Of a stretch of 64,000 bases of DNA, positions 34,818-45,165 are shown one piece after another; the first letter of the stretch is position 1; each line of letters opens with the position of its first letter. The translations under genes and the position numbers were made by a program. The DNA is from Syncephalastrum monosporum B8922. Its lineage: Eukaryota; Mucoromycota; Mucoromycetes; Mucorales; Syncephalastraceae. The stretch is taken from NCBI GenBank assembly GCA_000697355.1, contig JNEN01001265.1:62001-126000 (forward strand). Reading direction: 5' to 3'. Below the pieces are notes generated by a model. The model was not told the origin of the DNA. It was given only the letters and a program-made list of their open reading frames with translations, and ran no database searches.

Positions 34818-35150
34818 TTAGGCAGCAGGCAGGGTATTGGGATAAGCGGCGAGTTCGTCTTGGTCCTTCCGGTTGAGGTCAGCCTGCACCACCTTCTTGT
34901 AGTCTGCCGTGCTGCTGGGAGGCACACCAGCACGCAGACCAAGCGCGGTGGCGGGCTCGACACGCGAGTAGCCGAACCATCCATACTTGAAGACGAGTTC
35001 ATTCGCGAGGATTTCACCAAAGCCGAGCATGACGCCGTTGAAAAAGGGCAGCACAAAATTGACGGCGGTGGAGCGAATGATCCAAAGGAACGTCGGGTTG
35101 CGGTACCAGGGCTCGCGAAGAGTAACGACTGCTTTGGACTGGTCTGCCAT
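34818..35150 (-). CDS. MIM1: MIM1/TOM13-like mitochondrial outer-membrane import factor
   Basis: An intronless 110-residue frame starting MADQSKAVVTLREPWY. The core WIIRSTAVNFVLPFFNGVML followed by GFGEILANELVFKYGWFGYS matches the Mim1/TOM13 family, which has a single helix with the NGxMLGFGE motif and helps insert alpha-helical proteins into the mitochondrial outer membrane. The N-terminal cytosolic part is short (about 30 residues) and the C-terminal tail hydrophilic. The start codon is 177 bp from that of OST5 on the opposite strand. The alternative longer frame on the same strand, starting at 35282, has no supporting ATG. Confidence 0.82.
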   Translation of the reverse strand: MADQSKAVVTLREPWYRNPTFLWIIRSTAVNFVLPFFNGVMLGFGEILANELVFKYGWFGYSRVEPATALGLRAGVPPSSTADYKKVVQADLNRKDQDELAAYPNTLPAA

Positions 35151-35327
35151 GACGACAATTAGGTGATGTAGAAAGGGTAAAGGATGCCGTGAAGAATAAT
35201 ACAAGAATATTGAATATGCCCGCGGGTGTGGCGCGCCTTGACTTGCTATTGCATTCACGGTGATACGCACACCCCAATTCACGTCCCGCCTCCACGCTTT
35301 CCATTCTTCTTCAGTCTTATTACCTCC
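35151..35327. promoter_or_regulatory. shared divergent promoter MIM1 / OST5
   Basis: 177 bp between two start codons facing away from each other, serving an outer-membrane import factor and an oligosaccharyltransferase subunit. A pyrimidine-rich run (CCTCCACGCTTTCCATTCTT) lies before the OST5 start. Confidence 0.5.
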
Positions 35328-35740
35328 ATGAGCGCCATCGTAGGTGTCATCTGCACCCGGTGTACTTTATACTCAATAAGAAACGCGTATATATTACATA
35401 GGAAACCTGGGAAAGTGCTACTGCCATCGGTGCACCCGTTCCTCCCAGCTTATACCCCCTGTTGGCCTACGTCTTCCTGTCAGGTGGTCTGCTCGCGGCT
35501 GGCATGTTCGTCGTGTACGTATATTTATTATATATGACATATTCTCCTCATCCCCTTCATTGTTCGACCTCTTGCTCACTCATGGACGATGTATACATAT
35601 ATAATATATGTGTACGCATTATACCAATAGTCAAGGCAAGAATACCTCTGTCTTTCAGCAATTCCAGACGTCTATCTTAGCCTCTCTCTTCCTTGGCTTT
35701 GGCGCCATTTTCACCACCAATGCCGTCGGCGTTTATGTAT

Positions 35741-35742
<2 letters not shown>
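35328..35742 (+). CDS. OST5: OST5/TMEM258, oligosaccharyltransferase subunit
   Basis: Small two-helix subunit of the ER oligosaccharyltransferase that N-glycosylates proteins. Three exons: MSAI, then ETWESATAIGAPVPPSLYPLL and AYVFLSGGLLAAGMFVV, then QGKNTSVFQQFQTSILASLF with LGFGAIFTTNAVGVYV at the end, about 79 residues, the same size as human TMEM258. The phase-consistent joins are at the acceptor TTACATAG before GAAACC and at ACCAATAG before TCAAGG. The final ASLFxGFGxxFxxxxxGxYV is the family's strongest signature. A CT microsatellite starts two bases after the stop codon. Confidence 0.88.
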
Positions 35743-35743
<1 letters not shown>

Positions 35744-35790
<47 letters not shown>

Positions 35791-35812
35791 GCTGTGTGTG
35801 TATGTGTGTGTG
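35744..35812. repeat. CT microsatellite running into GT-rich tract
   Basis: A pure CT dinucleotide run of 37 bp (35744-35780), then TTTCTCTCTCGC and a TGTG-rich stretch to 35812, directly after the OST5 stop codon, so inside its 3' untranslated region. Length variation here would not touch the protein. Confidence 0.85.
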
Positions 35813-36013
35813 CCTACCTTGTATTGGTATCTGTATCTGACTGACTATATGGGAGCAGGCATCCTGTGGAGTGGATGCACGTCCTTTGGATAATTACGGT
35901 ATGGGAAAAGGGGGGTCTCATCCATTCAAAAGGAGAAACACGGTCTCTGTCGTCCTCTCTCTTTTCTTTTCGTGGATTTTCTTCTCACGTCGGTTCTCAT
36001 ACCATCGCTGACC

Positions 36014-36190
36014 ATGTACCTGACCGTTCTCGATAATGTCCTATTTATACTTCTCTCGCTCTTATTGTTGATCCTCTTGCTGGCCATCCTCTATCTCGTC
36101 TATCGGCAAAGAGATCTGCTGTGTTCTCGTGACCAAGAAAGCGATCCACGCCCCAAAACAACAGCCGATCTTCATTATTCGGTATCATGA
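36014..36190 (+). CDS. possible small single-pass membrane protein (58 aa)
   Basis: ATG-started frame of 58 residues: MYLTVLDNVLFILLSLLLLI then LLLAILYLVYRQRDLLCSRD and a polar tail with DPRPKTTADLHYSV. One long transmembrane helix near the N-terminus and a basic stop-transfer sequence (YRQRD) after it. Located between OST5 and the GW protein, preceded by a pyrimidine-rich leader. It may be real or a chance hydrophobic frame; no homologue is recognised, and the frame length alone is not decisive. Confidence 0.35.
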   Translation: MYLTVLDNVLFILLSLLLLILLLAILYLVYRQRDLLCSRDQESDPRPKTTADLHYSVS

Positions 36191-36638
36191 CGGTAGCGTA
36201 TTCTTTTATATATTGTTACTGCTTGGTATTTATCCGGCCTTTTTGTTCGTCGGCTCAACAACATTGATGCACCACACAGACCAATCATTCCATTACCTGT
36301 AAAATGTTTGGTTTGTAGCTCTATGCATCTCTTCTCCTTTTTCACTCATAATATTAATAAAAACAATAAAAGAGCGTCCAATGTTAAAAGCGGTCGTCAA
36401 CCTCTCCTTACCGCCTTATTCTACGAAAAAAAATGGCGCTGTGTTTCGAGCTGATTTTTCTTGTTTCAATTGTTCAAGTGGATTTGTCACTTGGGCGCAA
36501 ATTTTTAGACGTGAGCACCTTTCACTCTTCGTAGTCTTCCCTAATCGGCGGGCGCAACCCTTGGGAGAAGAAGGTACAACGACCACAGTTGCCCCATTAT
36601 AAAACAATCAACACGAGACTTTACATAGATTCACTGGC
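36191..36638. promoter_or_regulatory. upstream region of the GW-repeat gene
   Basis: About 450 bp before the ATG at 36639 with no gene seen. It contains AATAAA-type signals near 36357-36372, probably the 3' end of the preceding transcript, and should include the promoter of the GW gene. No specific operator was identified. Confidence 0.35.
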
Positions 36639-39600
36639 ATGGAACCACTCAAAGGCACGGTTAAAATTGAACACAATGTTGTCTCCAAGGAATTAGCCAA
36701 GTTTCGAGCGTGCGATCCTGAGACGCGCTGCTTCTTTTGTCGCGAATGGGCCCAATTTATTTACCGGAAGCACTTGACCTGGAAGAAGAATCCTACAAAC
36801 GATGCTCCTTCCTTAGGTAGAGTTTTTAAGGCCGGCCGCTACCAGCTCGCGACCGTGTCTGCCACCGCCACGCGCAAGGTACGCGCCACGAGAATGTTTG
36901 AACGTTTCCGCCATAAGCTGGACAAAGAAATCACGACCGAAGGCGACGCGCCCAGTTTGACCAGACAAGTCATTGAGACGTGCAATGGCTGGATTACCGT
37001 TCCGAGCAGCCTTGTCCACTTGCCTGACCTCTTTGAACCCATCGAATTCACGTCCACCTTGCTGCCAGACAACCTGAATGATTCTGAAAACGACAAAAAC
37101 GACCACCACAACCACAGCAACGACGCCGAGAATGATGAACTCGACGACGACGCAGGCGTGGGCGCAGCGCGCTTCCTCGGAACTTTGATCATCGAACGTC
37201 AGCATATATTGTTCCCTGTCGACAAATCCCATCTCCTCAAAAACCTACCTAGTGACCTCCGCTTGACCCCCAAGGAGCCCGACTGCGACCATATGCGCCC
37301 TGAGTGGAAGTCTCCCAGCGACTTGGACGTCGATCGCAAGATTTTCAACGAAAAGATGGAACGTGCGATCAAGTCCATCCTCAAGGAGCTGGAACCTGCT
37401 CTCGATCAGGCCTGGATCCACCTCACTACGTTTATCAAGGGCCTGCAAGATCTGGAAACTGAGCGCGCGAAATTGATGGGACGCGGTTCTCAGGGCCTGG
37501 CCGAGGACTTTGTCAAGAAACAGAACGTGATGGCCTTCAAGGATGACTGGGCCGAACACAAATTCCACAAAAAATCCGACCTGGCCGCCCTCGACGCCGC
37601 CTTTGATGCGTACTTTGACGATCTCGTCAAAAAAGTCCAGCTCTTCCAGACTGAGTTTGTTACCCCTCGTCTGGCCGCCATCCAGGCCTTGGTGTGCCGC
37701 ATGTGGGACCTCGTCGTGCCGACAATCCAGCAGATGGCCGAGCGCATGGCTAAGTTCGAAAAGCAGAACGAGTCATACCTCCAAAACTGCCGCGCCCTCG
37801 CTCAGTCCCTCCAGGACCTCCATCCAACCGCCGACGTCCAATTTGCGGTCGAGACCATCCAACTTGAGACCTCGGTGCGCGTCAAGGAGTTTACTGAAGA
37901 AATTGATGCTCTCAAGAAGGGGTTCAGAGAAGGGAAGACGACCGTGACCGGGCGATTCGATCGCTTAGGCAACAAGAACTTCAAAAAGCAGCTTAAGAAA
38001 GTCGAATCGACCTATTCGAGTATCCGCCGCCATTTCCAGAACCAGATCGTGACCAAGATCTTCCCCGAGACGCTGTTTTGCAAGTTTAGCTTGATTTGCG
38101 TCGAGGCATTGATGCAAGAAGGCGAACTCCAAGAGGCAGTCACGATCGAACGCGAGGTCAAGCGCTTCAAGGAATCACACGAGGATTTGATTGAAGAACG
38201 CCAATTCCTGTTTGATGACTTTGCGGAGGGTTTGATCACAGGTCGCAACGAGCTATCGGGTATCCTGGGTCGTCTCTATCTAAAGGAAGGTATCCGCTTG
38301 CAGGGCGAAACTTTAGCCAAGAAACGCCAGAACGCGTTGCTTAAATCACTCGGCGTCGATACCCTGGACGATGACGCAGAGATTGGAAGCAAGAAGAAAA
38401 AGACCGGTAAAAAGGTAATCGAACCCTCCTCCCCATCCGCGCAGTCAAGCACCACAACTGCCGCCAAGATCGACGCTACCTCGAAAACAACGAAGAAGGA
38501 ATCGCCTGCTACGCGGGCCACTAAACAGGTATGTTGTAGAAGAATGTGAGAAGACCTATTGATTAATGATGACTATCATACAGTCTACCTATACGCCTAC
38601 GCATCCTGATTCTGTGCCTGCCAAGTCCGACCTAAATGTGGCCCAAGCCGGCACGAAGAAGTCGGCTGTTCAACAGCTCGTCGCAGACACGAAGAAGAAA
38701 TCCCCCCCCAAGCCCGCCGCTGCCGTACCTGCTCCTGCTCCTACTCCTACTCATGCCGTGAAGGAAACGACCTCCAAGACGACGACAAAAGCGCCGACCG
38801 CTTCCCCAGGCAAGACGACCCCCCAGCACCCCGCACCTCGGCCACATACCGTCGAGGAAGAGGATAGCTCTATCTGGGACCCACCCAAGCAGAAAAAGCC
38901 TTCCACTGCTGCTGTTGCTGCTGCTGCTGTTGCTAGTGCCACTGCTACTGCTACTGCTGTCACCAGCGCGGCAAAGACGGCCCCTCAGTCTCCAAAAGCT
39001 GCGGTGGGTGCATCGAAGACGGTTCCTGGCGCATTGAAGAAGGGAATTGCTGCTCCAAAGAAGGTGCCTGCTACCGTAGATGAATTCGACGACGGCAGCA
39101 TGTGGGATCCACCTACCAAGGCCAAGAAACCGCCGGTGCAAAAGCCTACAGCGACAGAAGCACCCGATCATGCTGGACAGGGCGGCAGTATGTGGGACCC
39201 TCCCGCCAAGACCAAGAAGAAGAGCACACCTGCCCCTGCACCAACACCTGACATTTCCACCAAAACGCAAGATGCCGACGGCTGGACAACCGTCACGTCG
39301 GGCACTAACAAGGAATGGGCGCCTTCGTCCCCACCGCCAGCTGATAGCTCGCCTACGAAGCCTGAGCCTACAACTGTGGAGGCATCAAGCAGCCAAGGCT
39401 GGGGCCCGCTAACGAGTGAGTTCAAGGAAACCGGCTGGGACGCTACTCCTGCTCCTGCGGCCCCGGACACGACTGACGACAATGGTTGGGGACCTGCGCC
39501 CGCAAAGACCACGAAGGCCACCGCCTGGGAAGCGACTACAAGCCGTGATAATTGGGGCCCTAGCAGTGCGAACGCTACCACTTCCGGGTGGAGCAATGCT

Positions 39601-40920
39601 ACTTCCAAGGAAGACCAGCAAGCGAGCGGGTGGGACTCGACCCAGCCAGAGAAGACCTCTGAAAACGGCTGGGGTGAACCACCACAGCAAGTCTCAGGTT
39701 GGAATGATACCCCTCTGGAAAGTACAGGATGGGATGCCCCTGCCAAGAATGCGAACAACACCGAAAACAACAGCAAGGCGCAGGGCTGGGGTGTGTCGGC
39801 CAAGAAGCAGACTAATGATCGATGGGGCAGCAGCCAGGCTAGCAAGAATGAAGCACCTGGAGGCTGGGGATCCGAAAGCACATCTACAAACGCGAAACCA
39901 GGCTGGAATGGCAATCGTGAGCCGAGTCGTTCGGTGGATCGTTGGAACAAGGACCGCTCGTCGCGTGCGACCGAGGGGTGGCGCAACTTTGCGGCTGAAA
40001 AGGAAGGCAGTCCCCAGCAGCCATCCCAGCAACCTGCCTGGACCAATGCAGTACCCATGGAAGAACCGGCGTCGTCAGTGGGTTCCGAGACGCCCGCCTC
40101 TGACGGTGAAGTCGTCAACTTTTCTCTGAAGGACTTGCTCCAGCCCAAGGACGACTTGCTGCAACAAACGTCGCTCCAGCAGCAAGCCCAGCAACAGCAG
40201 CAGCAAGGCACTTTCCCGAAATCGATCCAGACCAGCGCGCTCCAGCACAGTCCGATGCAACAGAGCCCGCTCCAACCTTCCATGTCGACCCTCGCGCCAC
40301 CTGGCCTGCCGAAAGACCCCGTATCGATGATGACACCCTCGCCGCCTATCCTGCTATCGAGCGAGCAGATTGCACAGATGCCGGCCGAGAATCTTGTCCG
40401 CCTTGTGCAGGGTCTTCAGCACGACAATGCGCGACTGACGCAGGCCATGATGGCTAGCCAGCAAGAGATGTCACAAATGACGAGCCGCTACACCGAGCTT
40501 CTCTCGCTGTCCCGCGAACGCGAGACGCAGACGATGCAGCTATTTGAGGCGCGCAAGCAGACCGAACTGGAGGAAGCGAGACGCTACATCTTGTCCTTGG
40601 AGTCGCGCATCAATACCCTCGAACAGCATCTCACTGCCGCTAGCCAGGGCAACACGAATGGTGCGACGGCAGGCTTTGGCAACCAGGATCTTTTTGCAGG
40701 TTACCGCGAGGAGATGCGCCAGAACAACCCCCCACATCACCATCAAGGCAGCACGCAGAGACCCTACCGTGGTAAGAACAAAGGGTACTGGAACAAGTCG
40801 GTGGTGGTACGATGCGGCAACTGCGGTGAACAGGGCCACTCGAGCTCTGAATGTCGTGAGCTGTGTCGCTACTGTGGTGGCACCGGTCACCTCGCGGAAC
40901 GCTGCCCCGAGAACCAATAG
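36639..40920 (+). CDS. GW/WG-repeat, coiled-coil, CCHC zinc-knuckle protein (candidate Argonaute-hook factor)
   Basis: Two exons (36639-38528, 38584-40920) across a 55-nt intron give 1408 residues. Residues 1-200: a unique domain with RCFFCREW and an acidic Asn/His-rich insert. Residues about 230-600: long helical/coiled-coil region. Residues 630-860: Ala/Pro/Thr/Lys-rich linker with three WDPP repeats (near 728, 803, 833: S-I/M-WDPP-x-K-x-KK). Residues about 863-1095: roughly 15 Trp, nearly all next to Gly (DGWTT, QGWGPL, TGWDA, NGWGEP, QGWGVS, GGWGSE, EGWRN), the composition of GW/WG Argonaute-binding hooks. Then polyQ, a coiled coil (1220-1316) and two CCHC knuckles, CGNCGEQGHSSSEC and CRYCGGTGHLAERC. 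I recognise no named orthologue. Function in small-RNA silencing or mRNA regulation is inference from the GW composition plus the RNA-binding knuckles. Confidence 0.85.
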
Positions 40921-41730
40921 CCAACCTAAGTCATGTTCAAAAAGAGGAATGTGTGCCATACATAATGATATCAGTAAATTCTTACTCCTCTCCCCCAAAA
41001 CCCAACCACCCAACCGATCCCACACCTTTTCCCCTTTCCTCCACAATTTGTACAAATGCATAAATCATTTTCAAATGAAAAAAAAAAAAACCACTTCAGC
41101 AGGAAGGCAGTAGATTATTTCCACAGCGAAATGAATCTTCGGACACTCGATCTCCAATCGAGATGGTTTCATCAAAGAGTGGTTTTCTTAAAGAGAAATG
41201 GAAATTATACTTACCGACATTGCGAACTTCTTCAGCGCATAAAGATCTTATTCTTCACCTCAAAAGGTTTCCATTTTTAGAAATATTTTAAGTTTTAGTG
41301 ATATCATCACCAGACTGTGGAAACCTTTTACCCTCGTTTTGAACGCGATTTTGCAAGAATAGTCGCGTCAAATTTGGAATAAATGAAGTGTATATATTAA
41401 CTGTTGCTTAAGATAGGTTTAGAGATGTGTTGTTTAGTAAGAATAGGCTTTTATTTAATTTTGTTTTTACGGCAAAAAGAGGGTGTGTGGCACAGAGTTT
41501 CCCAAAAAAGGGCGACGGTGGTTGAAATAGCTGGCTCGATGCAGTTCTCGCCATGCCGTTGGCTTCAGATGCTGTGATTAGTACTGCAGTCTTTCTTTCC
41601 ATCGCATGGCCTCAAAGTAGAATCCGAATATAGGCGAGCACAAGGACTTAGAGCATATAGTTCATATATAGTCTATATTTTGGAAATGACAAATTTACAG
41701 CAGTGCCTCGGTTTTTTAGAAACTATCTGT
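40921..41730. other. intergenic between convergent GW and IVD genes
   Basis: 810 bp where the plus-strand GW gene and minus-strand isovaleryl-CoA dehydrogenase end toward each other. AT-rich with poly-A runs (41078-41090); likely two 3' untranslated regions. No gene seen. Confidence 0.4.
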
Positions 41731-43264
41731 TTAATCTCTGAACATCTTGTTGAATTCACGACCAATGAGCATACGACGAATCTCACTGGTGCCAGCGCCA
41801 ATCTCATACAGCTTCGCATCACGCAAAATTCGGCCGGTAGGGTATTCGTTGGTATAGCCATTACCGCCCAAGCACTGGATGGCGTCCAGAGCGACTTCAG
41901 TGGCACGCTCGGCCGAGTACAGAATAGCTCCGGCGCAGTCCTTGTTGCTGATATTGCCAGCATCGCAGGCACGGCCAACGGCATAGACGTACGAACGTGA
42001 AGCATTCAGTTTGGTGTACATGTCAGCAATCTTGCCCTGAATGAGCTGGAACTCGCCAATGGGCTGGCCAAACTGCTTGCGTTCGTGCACGTATGTCACG
42101 GCCGTATCCAAGGCGGCTTGCATCAAACTAGAGGAATAGTGAGATCATGAACATGGACTACATATTTACATAGACGTCATAGAGATAAAGTAGACTGCTT
42201 ACCCAAGAGGACCACCCGACAGGACCAGACGCTCCAGGTCCAAACCACTCATCAGGACGTACACGCCCTTGCCTTCCGCGCCCAGCACGTTCTCAGCTAA
42301 ACAAAGAGACTCCATTGAGCCACAGAGAACAGTACAAACGCCACACTTTCTCTTTGCACTTACCTGGGATTTCACAGTCCTCAAAGATAAGCTCGCAAGT
42401 GTTGGAGCCACGCATGCCGAGCTTGTCCAGTTTTTGAGCTGTCGAAAAGCCCTTGAAGCCCTGCAGTGATTAAAAGGAAGAGAAGAAAAGTAAGCTACCG
42501 CCTCCTTGACAGCTGAATCGACTTGCCTTTTCGACGAGGAAAGCAGTGATGCCGCGGGGACCAGCGCTGGGATCGGTCTTGGCATAAACGACAAGGACGT
42601 CTGCGTCGGGGCCGTTGGTGATCCACATCTTGTTACCGTTCAGGACATAACGGTCGCCCTTCTTTTCTGCGCGGAGCTTCATGCTCACCACGTCCGAACC
42701 AGAGCCAGGCTCAGACATGGCAAGTGCACCGACATGCTCACCGGAAATAAGGCGCGGGAGGTACTTCTTTTTCTGCTCCTCGTTGCCGTTGCGGCAGATC
42801 TGATTGACGCACAGGTTGGAGTGGGCGCCATAGCTCAGCGCTACACTGCCACTCGCCCGCGAGATTTCTTCCATCACAAACGTGTGTTCCAAATAGCCGA
42901 GGCCGAGACCACCATACTCTGGGGGTGCGGTAATGCCCAACAGGCCCATCGCACCAAGCTTGCCCCACATGTCCATCGGGAACTCATTGGCTCGGTCAAT
43001 TTCAGCCGCCCGCGGTGCCAACTCTGACTGGACGTAACCCGCCACGGCCTCACGCAACTACACGGTCGCTTTGCGTTAGTTTCCGTCTCTTTCGATCATA
43101 GAAAGGATACGTACCTCTTCTTGTTGAGGTGTCAAGTTGGCGACCGCGCTGTTGTAAGTCGAAAATGGCGCGACGCGTCGGAGAGCAGCGGTAGGCATAA
43201 CAGCAACGGGCGTTCTCCGGAGGCTGGTGGTAGCAACGCGACGACATACGTTCTGCAAAAACAT
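41731..43264 (-). CDS. IVD: isovaleryl-CoA dehydrogenase, mitochondrial
   Basis: Oxidises isovaleryl-CoA to 3-methylcrotonyl-CoA in leucine catabolism, passing electrons to ETF. About six exons on the minus strand, roughly 430 residues. The N-terminus [20 protein letters not shown] is an amphipathic basic mitochondrial presequence. Conserved parts: [77 protein letters not shown] and [20 protein letters not shown]. The Glu in DLERLVL corresponds to the catalytic base that distinguishes isovaleryl-CoA dehydrogenase from medium-chain enzymes. The C-terminus [20 protein letters not shown] ... [16 protein letters not shown] is typical. This is the second acyl-CoA dehydrogenase of the window; the other is the b5 fusion. 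Confidence 0.94.
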
Positions 43265-44673
43265 GACTGTATTGTTATGTCTGTATAGAGCAAACTAAGA
43301 AAAGAAAGGAAAAGGAAAAGAACAAGAAGACAGTGGGGGGGGTGAACTCTATGACTTTTCGTTTCCATCGTGCCTTTTCCCACGCCTGTTATGCGGGATT
43401 CAAATTCTAGCATGCGCTTCTTTCCACCGCAACATTTCCTGCTTCATGTAAACTATGGGATGACCCATAGATTTTCTCCAGTATACCTAACAGGAGCCGC
43501 CAGTCGTGCAAGTATCTATTTTGCGTAGATATCGACAAAGGTAGCCAAAGAGTATATTGAATATCAAAATGTATATGCTGCTGCAACAGTGGGATGCAGC
43601 CTCTCCTAATGGCTTTGCTCTCTGTTCGCTGACAGTCTACAAAAGAGCATTTTTTAGATGATTAGATATTGTTTTTAATGTTGACATAGCTCATCTGTCG
43701 ATATTGTACACGTTTAGCGCCGATATCCTTCTCTTATGCTGATATAAAGCCTTATGAACGTTAAATACGCCCATTCTTACGTAACTCCGGCTTCTTGAAG
43801 TTGTAGTTTGCTATCAGGTAATTACGGTGGGCATTATACGTCTCACAACACATTAAGCTCTAGAGTGCTGCTTGAGAGAAAAACACTACGGTTTGTTTAT
43901 AATATCCTATGCAAGAATAGATCTTCTATGAAAGGGGTATCACCCTTAACTCCACTTCAGACCATAGTCCTAATCAAAGAAAGTTCTTGTTGAGTGTCGT
44001 AATAGTCATGATTGAGGCTATAGTTAGTGAGGTACCCTGCATCATCGGTTTGGCCGTAGAAACAGTCATAAACCCGGTTCAGGGCTCAGGAAATTTCCTT
44101 TCGTTATAGACACTATGTATGACGCGTTACATACGCTTACTTTCTGGCATCTTTACTTCTGTACTCAATACAACATGGATGTACATTTGCCATACATGAA
44201 AAAGGCCATTTAGCATTGTGCAATCGAATTAGACGAGGTGCTATATAGGAGTGTATCATGAACATACGGGCGTTTAGGTTACGCGAGGAGTAATATAACA
44301 GCTGGCTTTCTTTTATGCTGGCCTGTATTTTGTGCGTGCCTAAAGCCAAAATGAAGAAGATTTCCATATTGATGATTAGCTCAGTTATGGCTACTACGGC
44401 GTCGAGCATAGAATTCTTTTGGATTGGTCACGACTATGACATGAAGCCGAATCAGAGATGAACAATGACCTGAAAAGCGAGAAGACACCAGCGGTGAGTA
44501 GTGCTAGCGCCACCGCTAGCCTTTGAAGAAACGCCCTCCACGAACTATCAACACCATCTGAGGACGTAAACCTCATCCCCTCTCTCCTCCAAATATAGGC
44601 ACAAAGTTACAAGATCTGACGTCGTTTGTAAAGCGTACAAAGCACATGCTGTCTATATAGCAATGGACCCACG

Positions 44674-44712
44674 CCAGTATCATGGACCAGTATCATGGAC
44701 CAGTATCATGTA
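44674..44712. repeat. 13-bp tandem repeat, three copies
   Basis: CCAGTATCATGGA repeated head to tail three times, the third copy ending GTA instead of GGA. Lies in non-coding DNA; unit length is not a multiple of 3. Confidence 0.85.
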
Positions 44713-45144
44713 CAGTTCGGCTAAATGCTTTTGTCTAGTGATATACAAAAAGTCCTCACTAGTAAAATTGGTGCTTAAATGACATGAATACAGAAAACAG
44801 AAGGATATCGGTTATTTAAGTGCGCAAATGCCTCCATAGCTCAAACTGGCTGATTTCGACGCGATAACACTCGATTCTGTCACTTTTAACAAAAACGGTA
44901 CAACCGAGACTTGTCCAGATATTATTTCTTCTTATTTTGAAAGATTATAGATGCTCAGATTATCTAGTGAGTACAGATGGAATGTACAATCATAGAGACA
45001 AGCACGAACAACTATCCGACACAAACATGCCTCTGCCAGCAAAATGTACCATCAATAGTACTTTCTGCAAAAGATGTATCTTGACACTTTTCTTTACTAG
45101 GAGCATGCATCATGACTTCGTTTTCTTTCTACCCTTTTTTTTAC

Positions 45145-45165
45145 TTTTTTTTTTTAAAAAAAAAA
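45145..45165. repeat. T11A10 palindromic tract
   Basis: Eleven T followed by ten A, flanked on the left by CCCTTTTTTTTAC and on the right by GGGGAAAGGGG, so the symmetry extends beyond the homopolymers. A second such tract is at 33155-33174. Confidence 0.8.

Noticed and set aside
39168..40283. Minus-strand frame of 371 codons
   Set aside because: Antisense to the GW tract; its Pro/Ser/Gly/Ala repeats mirror the plus-strand TGG/GGC repeats, with no features of its own.
29728..43264. A metabolic gene cluster containing the two acyl-CoA dehydrogenases
   Set aside because: They are 10 kb apart with RPB4, MIM1, OST5 and the GW gene between them; no shared pathway or orientation.
44370..44430. 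TTAGCTCAGTTATGG, A-box-like
   Set aside because: No B box and no cloverleaf could be drawn.
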